A DNA stretch of 38,292 nucleotides from Muribaculaceae bacterium Isolate-013 (NCI) (GTDB lineage Bacteria > Bacteroidota > Bacteroidia > Bacteroidales > Muribaculaceae). The notes below the pieces were generated by a model that saw only the letters and a program-made list of their open reading frames with translations, had not been told where the DNA came from and ran no database searches. Both the position numbers and the translations under genes were made by a program. Numbering within the stretch: the stretch's first letter is position 1; every line of letters begins with the position of its first letter. The DNA is taken from contig SCEJ01000030.1 in assembly GCA_004102785.1 (NCBI GenBank), forward strand, positions 1-38,292. The letters run 5' to 3'. Positions 27,972 through 35,507 of this stretch are shown here, in pieces.

Positions 27972-29267
27972 ATGTCGTCGAGATTCATATATATAATACT
28001 GTTTGCCGCCACTCTGGCCGTCACTGTAATGGCGGCGGTGTGGCTTCCGGCTGATTTTCATCCGGCGGTCATAGTGGCGGGTGTGGTGCTCCTTGCCCTG
28101 GAGGTGTGGCTCTATGTGGCCCTGGTGCGGCCGGTGCGTACGCTGGCCAACGGCATTGGGCTTATCAGGGCGCAGGATTTCTCTTCACGTCTTGCCAAGG
28201 TAGGGCAGATTGACGCCGACAGGCTGGTGGAGACGTTCAACCGCATGATGGATGTTCTCAAATCGGAGCGCCTGCGCCTCAACGAGCGCAACAATTTTCT
28301 TCAGTTGCTGATTGACGCATCGCCGGCGGCTATCGTGGTGGGTGACTTTGACGGCCGTGTGACTGACTGCAATCCGGCTGCCGTGGCGCTGTTCGGCGCT
28401 TTGCCGCCCGGAGCCACGCTCGCTTCTCTCCCCGGTGATCTTGGCGCCGCCTGCGCCTCGCTTCCCCGCGGAGCTTCGGCCATGGTGCGTCTGTCGAACA
28501 CGGAAATCTACCGGTGCAGCTCGCTGTCGTTCATGGAGTCGGGTTTCTCGCGTCCGTTCCTGCTTGTGGAGAGCGTGACCGAGGAGGTACGCCGGGCCGA
28601 GCGGCAGGCCGGCCACCGCATAGTGCGGGCCATGGCGCATGAGGTGAACAATACCATCGGCGGCGTTGGCACGATATTGGAAATACTGGCCGACACCCCC
28701 CTTGACGCGCCGATGCATGATGCCGTGTCGGCGTGCCTGGAGCGTTGCCGGGCACTGTCGGGGTTTGTCACCGATTATGCCTCGGTGGTAAAGGTGCCGG
28801 CGCCGGAGTGTATGCCTGAGAATCTGTCGGAGATGGTGGCGGGGATGCTCCCTTTCTTCTCGGGTCTTTTGCCGAGGGATGGCGCGATTTCCATCACAAT
28901 GCATGCTGACGGTGGCAATGTGGTGGTCAATGCCGACAAGGTGCTGTTTCAGCAGGCTATGGTGAATATTGTGAAGAACGCGGCCGAAAGCATTCTTTCG
29001 GCCGGAGGCTCGGGTGAAATCCGTATAGAGGTCGGCGACGCCCCGGCGCGTGTGGTGGTGGCCGACAATGGCCCCGGACTTTCGTCAGAAGTGGCCGGCC
29101 GGCTGTTCGCGCCATTTTTCACCACCAAGCCCACGGGGCAGGGGCTGGGACTGATGTTGGTCGGCGAGATTCTCGACGGTCACCGCTGCCGCTACTCTCT
29201 GCGCACCGATCCCACTGACGGACTCACGCGTTTTTCCATTATATTCCCGTCGTCGCGGAAACAGTAG
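27972..29267 (+). CDS. NtrB-type histidine kinase, cognate of the sigma-54 regulator
   Basis: 431 residues. Two helices (about 4-24 and 32-52) enclose almost no periplasmic loop, followed by a HAMP-like segment (about 53-100), a PAS domain (about 107-200), an HisKA-type dimerisation helix with His223 in RAMAHEVNNTIGG, and an ATPase domain with N-box NIVKNAAES (N335), DNGPG (365-369) and GQGLGL (389-394). The lack of an external domain suggests it senses the membrane, an inner ligand, or the transporter itself. It begins 33 bases after the regulator gene. Confidence 0.93.
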   Translation: MSSRFIYIILFAATLAVTVMAAVWLPADFHPAVIVAGVVLLALEVWLYVALVRPVRTLANGIGLIRAQDFSSRLAKVGQIDADRLVETFNRMMDVLKSERLRLNERNNFLQLLIDASPAAIVVGDFDGRVTDCNPAAVALFGALPPGATLASLPGDLGAACASLPRGASAMVRLSNTEIYRCSSLSFMESGFSRPFLLVESVTEEVRRAERQAGHRIVRAMAHEVNNTIGGVGTILEILADTPLDAPMHDAVSACLERCRALSGFVTDYASVVKVPAPECMPENLSEMVAGMLPFFSGLLPRDGAISITMHADGGNVVVNADKVLFQQAMVNIVKNAAESILSAGGSGEIRIEVGDAPARVVVADNGPGLSSEVAGRLFAPFFTTKPTGQGLGLMLVGEILDGHRCRYSLRTDPTDGLTRFSIIFPSSRKQ

Positions 29268-29353
29268 CTTTTAACAAACTCTAAAATACATCGTCCGATA
29301 GCTGCCGATAACGCGGAATTTTGTAATTCTCCGCGATATAAAACGGGAAAAGC

Positions 29354-29382
29354 GTGGATAAAATTAAAAGCAAGTGGATAAA
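29354..29382. repeat. Direct repeat GTGGATAAA, two copies 20 bp apart
   Basis: Copies at 29354-29362 and 29374-29382 lie about two helical turns apart, upstream of the recombinase, as expected for arm-type or accessory protein sites. A third copy occurs at 34940-34948. Confidence 0.4.
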
Positions 29383-29535
29383 CGGATTAGCAAGATGCTG
29401 TTTTTCCGCGATTTGCCTGCAAATGGGGCGATTTTCTCAAAAAGTACACCTTTTGTACCCCGTTAGAAGAACATTCGGGATAAGTGAATTGTTAAGGACT
29501 GTAAACGGCGATTTTCAAAATGTTATGCCCGCGCT

Positions 29536-29543
29536 TATCTTTG
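29536..29543 (+). promoter_or_regulatory. -7 element of the integrase gene
   Basis: TATCTTTG is an exact TAnnTTTG box; the -33 region has only TTTTC (29512-29516). Transcription would begin near 29550, which favours the ATG codons at 29555/29561 over the upstream GTG at 29354. Confidence 0.5.
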
Positions 29544-29560
29544 CGGGAAAATTCATGATT

Positions 29561-30814
29561 ATGGCAAAAATAGAAAATCGCAAGAAACAGAATCCCAAGC
29601 TCCAACAGTCCGAACTGAGCGACGGACGCGCCAGCCTCTATCTGGAATACTACATAGGAAGAACCGAGACTCCCGTGCTTGACGAGAACGGTGAGCAGGT
29701 GTTCTACACCGAGGGGGCAATGGCGGGCAAACCCAAATTCAAAATCAAACATACCCGTAAGAAGGAGAATCTCAACCTCTATATCTGGCTGCATCCAAGA
29801 ACCCCGCAGGAGCGTTTGCAGAACAGGAACACACTCGCTCTTGCCGAGAAGATACGCTTCGAGCGTGAGCAGACATTCCTCGAAGACCGCGAAGGCTACC
29901 GGCTGCGCAAGGAGATGGACGATGATTTCATCGAGTTCTGCCGTGAGTTCTGCAAATCCCCGACCCTTACCAGACACATTCAGGATGTGCAGCTTCGCGG
30001 ACTCAAAAAATTCATCAACTTCCTTGCCTCCACACCGAGATACGAAAAATTCAAGGACAGCCTGAAGATGAAACAGCTCACACCCGAAATGGTGGGTGCG
30101 TTTGTTGAATACCTGAAAGCCAACGGACGGGGCGACGGGCCGAAAGCCTATTTCCGGCTGTTCAAGCGTATGGTTACCGCAGCTGTTGACAAAGACCTTA
30201 TCAAGAAGAACCCCTGTCGCGGATTCGTCATCAAGAACGACAACATGACGCTGCAAAAGGAGATTCTACTCCCTGAGGAGATAGACCGTCTCGTGGCGAC
30301 ACGATTCGAGGGCGAGAAAACCGAGGTACACCGCGCCTTTATCTTCGGTCTCTATACCGGGGCGCGCTGGTGCGACACCAGCAAGCTGACTTACCGCAAT
30401 GTCGATTACACCACAAAGACCCTGCGTTTCCAGCAGCAGAAAACAAAGGGACACAGCAACTGCAGCTGGGTGATAGTTCCGCTGAACGACACACTGATCC
30501 GCCTTATCGGACAGCCGGAGGGGGATGACTATGACGAGCGCATATTTAAGTTGCCGCTTTATGATACCTGCAACCGCTATCTGGGCAAATGGGTTAAACT
30601 GGCGGGCATAAAGAAAAAAATATCATGGCACTGCGCGAGGCACAGTTTTGCAGTGAATGTCCTGAACCGGGGAGCCAACATCAAGACGGTATCAAGTCTT
30701 CTCGGCCACACATCGCTCAAAATGACAGAACGGTATCTCCATGTCGTTGACAGTCTGAAACAGGACGCAATAGATTCGCTGGGAGAAATCAAATTCAGTG
30801 CCGTAGGCAGCTGA
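29561..30814 (+). CDS. int: Tyrosine recombinase (integrase)
   Basis: 417 residues from the ATG at 29561; an in-frame ATG at 29555 and a GTG at 29354 lie upstream, the latter before the predicted promoter. It has an N-terminal SAM-like core-binding domain (about 120-215, e.g. DFIEFCREFCKSPTLTRHIQDVQLRGLKKFINFL) and a C-terminal catalytic domain with Arg269 (GARWCD), Lys294/296, His357-x2-Arg360 (WHCARHSF), His383 (LLGHTS) and the nucleophile Tyr392 (TERYLHV). The full catalytic set is intact. It should integrate and excise the element that follows. A terminator closes the gene. Confidence 0.93.
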   Translation: MAKIENRKKQNPKLQQSELSDGRASLYLEYYIGRTETPVLDENGEQVFYTEGAMAGKPKFKIKHTRKKENLNLYIWLHPRTPQERLQNRNTLALAEKIRFEREQTFLEDREGYRLRKEMDDDFIEFCREFCKSPTLTRHIQDVQLRGLKKFINFLASTPRYEKFKDSLKMKQLTPEMVGAFVEYLKANGRGDGPKAYFRLFKRMVTAAVDKDLIKKNPCRGFVIKNDNMTLQKEILLPEEIDRLVATRFEGEKTEVHRAFIFGLYTGARWCDTSKLTYRNVDYTTKTLRFQQQKTKGHSNCSWVIVPLNDTLIRLIGQPEGDDYDERIFKLPLYDTCNRYLGKWVKLAGIKKKISWHCARHSFAVNVLNRGANIKTVSSLLGHTSLKMTERYLHVVDSLKQDAIDSLGEIKFSAVGS

Positions 30815-30838
30815 CGGAAAGTATCATCCAATAATATC

Positions 30839-30879
30839 AAAGAACCGATGAATCGTAATGATTTGTCGGTTCTTTTGCC
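30839..30879 (+). terminator. Integrase terminator
   Basis: AAAGAACCGA (30839-30848) pairs with TCGGTTCTTT (30866-30875), followed by T and a short non-T tail. It separates int from the excision genes. Confidence 0.7.
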
Positions 30880-31111
30880 ATATATGCCTTACAGATGACA
30901 AAATAATGCCAATCTCCTGCCATAAGCATATTTATAAAATCAAAACAGTTGTTGACATTGTTGTTTTCAGTGTGCTGCGGGAACCCCGTGATTCGCGGGT
31001 ATGCCAAACCCTGTAAACTATATAAGCATATCAGTCCTGACTGGACACATTCACCACATAGGAACGTGGGATTTTTATAAATACACACCGCAGCGTCCGC
31101 TTTTACGATAA
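30880..31111. other. AT-rich control region before the excision genes
   Basis: No gene is credible here. It contains the 10-bp direct repeat ATAAGCATAT at 30922-30931 and 31022-31031, exactly 100 bp apart, and a short inverted repeat around GGAACCCCGTGATTCGCGGG (about 30980-30999). It is a plausible binding region for the HTH proteins that follow. Confidence 0.4.
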
Positions 31112-31456
31112 ATGGATAATACAAGTTTTGTGATTCTCCCTGTCGAAAAGGTCAGGGAGATGATAGAGATTGCCGTGTCCGGTTGCTTCGACAAGGCACT
31201 TGCCGCATTGCAACCCAGACAAGAGTCGGAATCGGTTGACATAGAGGGAGCTTTGGAGTTTCTCAATTCCAACGGCTACCGTATAGCCAAAGGGCAACTT
31301 TATAAGGAGACATCCGCAGGAAACATACCCTATCATAAATTCGGGCACCGGCTGCATTTCAAAATATCAGAACTGCGGGAATGGGCGGAGACACGGCTGG
31401 TAAACGGCAATTCCGTGGGGTACTACTGTAACGGAAAGTTCAACAAACGCCGATGA
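31112..31456 (+). CDS. Excisionase-like helix-turn-helix protein
   Basis: 114 residues. The middle (about 48-92: VDIEGALEFLNSNGYRIAKGQLYKETSAGNIPYHKFGHRLHFKISELREWAE) is a MerR/Xis-type winged HTH of the helix_turn_helix_17 kind, with the wing GNIPYHKFGHRLHF. The tail is basic (NGKFNKRR). It comes first in the excision module and probably acts as a recombination directionality factor or repressor. Confidence 0.75.
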   Translation: MDNTSFVILPVEKVREMIEIAVSGCFDKALAALQPRQESESVDIEGALEFLNSNGYRIAKGQLYKETSAGNIPYHKFGHRLHFKISELREWAETRLVNGNSVGYYCNGKFNKRR

Positions 31457-31724
31457 CAGACGGATATTGCACGGTGGCAGAAAAATGGCAGGACAACGGC
31501 AGATACCTGTCAGGGAATATCACACATATACAGCGTTTTATCACTGAAAATCGTCATAAGAGATAATTAAATCCAGTACAGACAATGATAAATAATCAGA
31601 GACCCCCTCCCGGATGCAATGCCATCCTAAAAAGGCATAGATACTGTGCCACTCCGAAAAAACAATAAACATAATTGGAGCGAAATCGTCAGATAGGCTC
31701 CCTAACACCTAATCACTACTTCAA
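31457..31724. other. Leader region of the xis operon
   Basis: 268 bases without a gene. An ATGCC/GGCAT hairpin (31619-31638) is the only clear structure. No consensus promoter was found. Confidence 0.35.
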
Positions 31725-32135
31725 ATGACTGAAACAGTAACAGTTTCAAGCAGCGAATTAAGTGCTATGAGAGCCGAACTGAGGGATCTCCGGGGCACTG
31801 TCGCATCGCTGGCGACAATCATTCATAAAATGATTCACTCGCCGGCTACCATCAGACATAACAAGGATGATGAACACCGTTCACTCACCGATGCGGAACG
31901 CGAATACCGGATCGACCGTCAGGAGCTTCAGGCACTCCTCGGCGTAAGCGAGAGGACCGCATACCGCAGGATAAAGGAGTACGACTTCCGTGTATTGCGC
32001 GATAAAGGCGATACAAAATTCATACTCGGAGAAGTCATTGACATTATAATTTACCACGGCCTCGGCTGGCACCGCTCCTCACTTGACAAGATACTGTCAA
32101 GACGCACCATAAAATCAAGGACACGACTGGCATGA
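31725..32135 (+). CDS. Small HTH protein, Xis2c-like by position
   Basis: 136 residues. An N-terminal coiled coil (SSELSAMRAELRDLRGTVASLATIIHKMI, about 9-38) precedes an HTH (about 63-100: IDRQELQALLGVSERTAYRRIKEYDFRVLRDKG). Its stop overlaps the next start by 4 bases (ATGA), so the two are translationally coupled. In CTnDOT two small basic proteins, Xis2c and Xis2d, precede orf3 and exc in just this way. Confidence 0.75.
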   Translation: MTETVTVSSSELSAMRAELRDLRGTVASLATIIHKMIHSPATIRHNKDDEHRSLTDAEREYRIDRQELQALLGVSERTAYRRIKEYDFRVLRDKGDTKFILGEVIDIIIYHGLGWHRSSLDKILSRRTIKSRTRLA

Positions 32136-32428
32136 ACCGGACATTTGAGAAAACCGTCCTCGGCCTCCTTCAGACAGTTCTGGAAAGAATGGATTTCCTT
32201 GAACGGAAGATGACCTCCAAAGGGAATTGTCCGCAGGAGGAACCGAGAAGATGGACACCGAAAGATGTTGAGCGCAGGTTCGGCCTCGGTCTCCGCCAGC
32301 AATACAACCTGAGGGCCAAAGGAATCCTGCCGTACTTTCAGAAAACGCCAAACGGCCCGATTTCATATCTTCCGGCCGATGTCCTTGACTACTATTTCGG
32401 AGACGGCGGAACACCGCCGCAAGAATAA
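32132..32428 (+). CDS. Small HTH protein, Xis2d-like by position
   Basis: 98 residues with an N-terminal helix pair (LGLLQTVLERMDFLERKM) and a C-terminal winged HTH (about 41-88: RWTPKDVERRFGLGLRQQYNLRAKGILPYFQKTPNGPISYLPADVLDYYF). It shares its start with the end of the previous gene, 20 bases before the DUF4099/DUF3945 gene. Likely needed for excision with the preceding gene product. Confidence 0.75.
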   Translation: MNRTFEKTVLGLLQTVLERMDFLERKMTSKGNCPQEEPRRWTPKDVERRFGLGLRQQYNLRAKGILPYFQKTPNGPISYLPADVLDYYFGDGGTPPQE

Positions 32429-32447
32429 CCCAAAGTAAAATTACACT

Positions 32448-33821
32448 ATGGCACAAGACCAGACAAACGAGAAAGACCAGGTGCTTATCGCCCGCAACAA
32501 CGAGACGGGAGAGACAGGCGCTGTGAAAGGTCTGAAACAGGACGGCACACCGGACATGACGCCGTCGAAGTCCGCCAGACTGAGCGATCTCGTGGTATTC
32601 AATATCCACAAGAGCCCGCTGGAGGCTTTTCTCTCCAACTTCGTGAGGCAGTGCAAGAACCCTTCGATGTTCAGTTTCTTCAAAGTAGATGCCGACAACG
32701 TGAACAGTGTCGGACAGGTCGTCGAAGACGCGCTTAAAGACCCGGAGGCGAACAAAGCCATGCTTTCGGAGGCTAAAGTGGAAGTCAAGGCGACGAACCG
32801 CAACAGCCATGCGATAGACGAATCCAGAATCGACTGGCAAGGTCTGAAAGACCGCTGGGGCATCGACCGCGAAATACTTGAAAAAAGCGGAGACCTCAAG
32901 GAGATGCTCTACAATCGCAAATCCCGGCTGGTAACCATTACCCCGACATTCGCCGGAGAGAAATATTCGCTGGAAGCGCGTCTGTCATTCCGCGAGGACG
33001 CCAACGGGAATATCAAGGTCGTACCCCATTTCATCCGCAAGGAGCCGAATCTCGATCAGGAGTTCAACGGGGTCAAGTTCACGGACGAGGACAAGCAGAA
33101 CCTCCGTACCACCGGCAACCTCGGAAGGCTCGCCGATGTCGTTGACAAGGAGACCGGGGAGGTCATCCCCTCGTTCATCAGCATCGACCGCCAGACAAAC
33201 GAGATACTCAGCGTACCCGCCAAGTCCGTGTTCGTCAAGGACACCATCGGGCAGACAAAACTTGACATGGGAGAGATCAACACCCTCAAAAGCGGCAAAG
33301 CCATTCCTGACAAGGAAATCGTTGACCGCAAGGGCAATAAATATACCGTAACGCTTCAGGTAAGCGCGGACAGGCGCGATGTGGAGTTTGTGCCTTCATA
33401 CTCCTCTCAGAAACAGGCGCAGAGTGAAAGCAACGGTCAGAAAAAATCCACGTGGCTCACGCAGGACGGCAAAATCAAGCCTATCACAAAATGGTCTGGA
33501 GTGCCGATGACTGAAAAGCAGCAGGCGGACTATGTCGCCGGCAAGACCGTGGTTCTCGACAATATGGTTGACAAGGACGGGAAACCCTGCACCGTCTATC
33601 TGACATTCAACATGAACAAGCAGCGTCCCACCACCTCCTTCAAGGATCCGCGTCAAGCTGAGTCGATAACTCCTGCCAACGAAAGCCGCACCCAGATGGC
33701 TGTCAACAATGACGGAAAGACCGACGAGGCAACGAAGAAAATCAAGGAGCCTCTCGACAGAGGACAGACCGGTCCGAAGAACGAGAGCCAGCAGAAAAAA
33801 TCAAAGGGGCGCAAGATGTGA
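32448..33821 (+). CDS. DUF4099/DUF3945 mobile-element protein (Orf3-like position)
   Basis: 457 residues. A DUF4099-like part lies at about 120-200 (IDWQGLKDRWGIDREILEKSGDLKEMLYNRKSRLV). It is followed by three copies of a roughly 43-residue DUF3945-type unit at 211-252, 274-316 and 353-397, each with a T-x-x-Q/D-x-x-L-x-x-G-x opening, a VDK/DRK-G turn and a hydrophobic strand with N or R near the end. The C-terminus is Lys/Gln-rich and disordered. The function is unknown; such proteins are common in Bacteroidales conjugative elements and here sit where CTnDOT orf3 lies, before exc. Confidence 0.75.
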   Translation: MAQDQTNEKDQVLIARNNETGETGAVKGLKQDGTPDMTPSKSARLSDLVVFNIHKSPLEAFLSNFVRQCKNPSMFSFFKVDADNVNSVGQVVEDALKDPEANKAMLSEAKVEVKATNRNSHAIDESRIDWQGLKDRWGIDREILEKSGDLKEMLYNRKSRLVTITPTFAGEKYSLEARLSFREDANGNIKVVPHFIRKEPNLDQEFNGVKFTDEDKQNLRTTGNLGRLADVVDKETGEVIPSFISIDRQTNEILSVPAKSVFVKDTIGQTKLDMGEINTLKSGKAIPDKEIVDRKGNKYTVTLQVSADRRDVEFVPSYSSQKQAQSESNGQKKSTWLTQDGKIKPITKWSGVPMTEKQQADYVAGKTVVLDNMVDKDGKPCTVYLTFNMNKQRPTTSFKDPRQAESITPANESRTQMAVNNDGKTDEATKKIKEPLDRGQTGPKNESQQKKSKGRKM

Positions 33822-33881
33822 CCTCCCGCACAGCCCCGTCCACTTTATCCAACATCCAAAACTAAAAACAACCGTAAAATA

Positions 33882-34844
33882 ATGAATAATATACTTATAA
33901 TCACAGAAAGCCGCACCGTGGCAAAGACAATCGCACAGGCACTTGGCGCCAACGTACTCCACAAAGGATACTTCGGCAAAGGACAGATGGCCGTCACATG
34001 GACAGGCGGCGGCATCATCTCCTCGCGTCCCAAATGCAAATTACAGTTCACCGTGTCCTCGGACATGACGGCTGACGAGACATTTGCCGCCAACTTCGAC
34101 TTCTCTGTACGAAAGGACAGCAAGGGTAAAGGCAATCGCCGCGCCAGCGAGAAGGACGAGGCCCAGATAGGCGTGATACAGCGCCTGTGGCGCAACGCCT
34201 CCACAATCGTCAACGCCATGAAGCCCTCCGCTCCCGGAGAAGTGATATTCACTTCATTGAGCAACTATATCGGCATCGACCGTCCCGTCGTGCGGATGTG
34301 GCTGACATCCATAACCCGCAAGGAGATTGTGGCATCACTGGAGAACGGCGGCAACGCTCCCGAATATTATGCAGAGTTCCATGACAACGCGATTGCGGAA
34401 CATACAATCGGGGCGCATCCGATAGAACCCGACTATGCCGGGCTGGAACCATCGCAGGGACTGTGGTGCATGGCGGACCTCAAAGCCGCCGCCCTGACAC
34501 TATGGGGCTGGGCGCCGGCAAAAACAGCCGGGGTAGCGTATGCACTCTATAACAAGGGACTCATCAGTTATCCTTCCGACAACACATCCACGCTCCCCCT
34601 CTCGCTGACGGCAACCGTCGGGGACACATTCGCCAACCTGCGCCATCATCCCGTTCTGGGCAAGAAGGCGACTTCGGTGTCAGTGACAGGAGCCGAAAGC
34701 GTATGGTCCGACGACACTGACGCGCTCCATGCCGTAACGGTAACCGGACTCTATCCCGTTGACCTCTCACGGGAGGAAGAAATGCTCTATATTGTCGTCG
34801 CAGACCACATCCTCGATGTTTTCAGCCCCGGAAAGAGCGAATGA
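33882..34844 (+). CDS. Short topoisomerase IA-like protein (Exc-like), acidic triad lost
   Basis: 320 residues that can be followed along topoisomerase III: TOPRIM-like start ILIITESRTVAKTIAQALG, then SAPGEVIFTSLSNYIGIDRPVVRMWLTSITRKEI (115-148) aligning without gaps to the DREGE segment, then ALYNKGLISYPSDNTSTLP (221-239) with the nucleophile position Tyr230, and the ALHAVTVTGL segment. The metal-binding DxDxxxE is replaced (Lys113, Ser115, Glu120) and the Arg after Tyr-Pro is Ser. CTnDOT Exc is about twice as long. It may be a non-catalytic structural homologue. 60 bases separate it from the preceding gene. Confidence 0.7.
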   Translation: MNNILIITESRTVAKTIAQALGANVLHKGYFGKGQMAVTWTGGGIISSRPKCKLQFTVSSDMTADETFAANFDFSVRKDSKGKGNRRASEKDEAQIGVIQRLWRNASTIVNAMKPSAPGEVIFTSLSNYIGIDRPVVRMWLTSITRKEIVASLENGGNAPEYYAEFHDNAIAEHTIGAHPIEPDYAGLEPSQGLWCMADLKAAALTLWGWAPAKTAGVAYALYNKGLISYPSDNTSTLPLSLTATVGDTFANLRHHPVLGKKATSVSVTGAESVWSDDTDALHAVTVTGLYPVDLSREEEMLYIVVADHILDVFSPGKSE

Positions 34845-35060
34845 GAACTGAAAAACCCGGATTTATTTCGCGCTCTGCGGATAAATGACTAATTTAGCCA
34901 CTGAATCACAGTCTTAAAACGGTTATTTTCGTTCTGGCTGTGGATAAAGTGGCAGTAGGCGGGAGGGAAACCCGCCTACTTTTTTACCGGCGCATAAGCC
35001 GGCCATTCCCTCCATAATCAAAAAGCAGGAGGGCAAAGCCATCGGAAAATCCACACTGAA
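34845..35060 (+). ncRNA. Candidate small RNA or attenuator region after the exc-like gene
   Basis: A near-consensus promoter (TTTCG at 34866-34870, TAATTTAG at 34890-34897) would start a transcript near 34904, ending at the strong terminator at 34954-34985: about 82 nt. From memory, CTnDOT encodes the roughly 90-nt regulatory RNA RteR just after exc. The terminator loop GGAGGGAA (34962-34969) is also complementary to TTCCCTCC (35006-35013). There is no sequence identity claim; only place and form agree. Confidence 0.4.
34954..34986 (+). terminator. Strong rho-independent terminator after the excision module
   Basis: A perfect 10-bp stem, AGTAGGCGGG (34954-34963) with CCCGCCTACT (34971-34980), a 7-base loop and a T-run (34980-34985). 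A second hairpin, CCGGC/GCCGG (about 34988-35002), follows. Confidence 0.85.
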
Positions 35061-35507
35061 ATGGAAACACCGAAAAAATACGGTGAGCCGGATTTCTATA
35101 TCGGCTATCTCCGTGAGCATCTTAAAGAACATCATTTCGATAAAGAGAACACACAGAAATTCATAGAGAACCGCGTCGATGACGCACTTGAGACCTACAC
35201 CGGAGAGTTCGCATCTGGCAGACCGCCTTATATCTGCCATGAGCTTGCGATGCGGACACTGCTTGAAAAGCTGTATGTATCCCGCTTCGACATAATATAT
35301 CATATCATAGAAGAAGACTGCTGGCTGCGTCTTGACCCGTCTGTATGGGAAGTGACGGCTGTGCATTTCGCATCGGACAGGGAGATAAACGCGATACTTG
35401 ACAAGTATGGCGCGGACGGCGGTTTTCTTGAAAAGGAGGGTTACCCGGCGATGCGTCTGGAGCTTCTCGGCATCTTGAACGAGAAACTGGACGGCTATGA
35501 GTTATAA
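35061..35507 (+). CDS. DUF1896 family protein
   Basis: 148 residues, mostly helical ([76 protein letters not shown]). It matches the DUF1896 family found in Bacteroidales conjugative elements, usually just before the large methylase/helicase gene. Its last 11 bases overlap the methylase start (ATGAGTTATAA), so the two are translationally coupled. Function unknown; the tight link suggests it works with the methylase. Confidence 0.75.
   Translation: METPKKYGEPDFYIGYLREHLKEHHFDKENTQKFIENRVDDALETYTGEFASGRPPYICHELAMRTLLEKLYVSRFDIIYHIIEEDCWLRLDPSVWEVTAVHFASDREINAILDKYGADGGFLEKEGYPAMRLELLGILNEKLDGYEL

Larger units (their letters stand above)
29268..29554. other. Left junction region of the mobile element
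   Basis: 287 bases between the kinase stop and the recombinase. They hold an imperfect inverted repeat (CGCGGAATT with its complement, 29312-29335), two direct GTGGATAAA copies 20 bp apart (29354 and 29374), and a -7 box TATCTTTG (29536-29543). The attachment site must lie here or inside the kinase end, but only one end is in the window, so it cannot be fixed. Confidence 0.5.

Noticed and set aside
30837-31124. 95-codon minus-strand frame between int and the xis-like gene
   Set aside because: It starts inside the xis-like gene and ends in the int terminator; no domain, and odd residue use.
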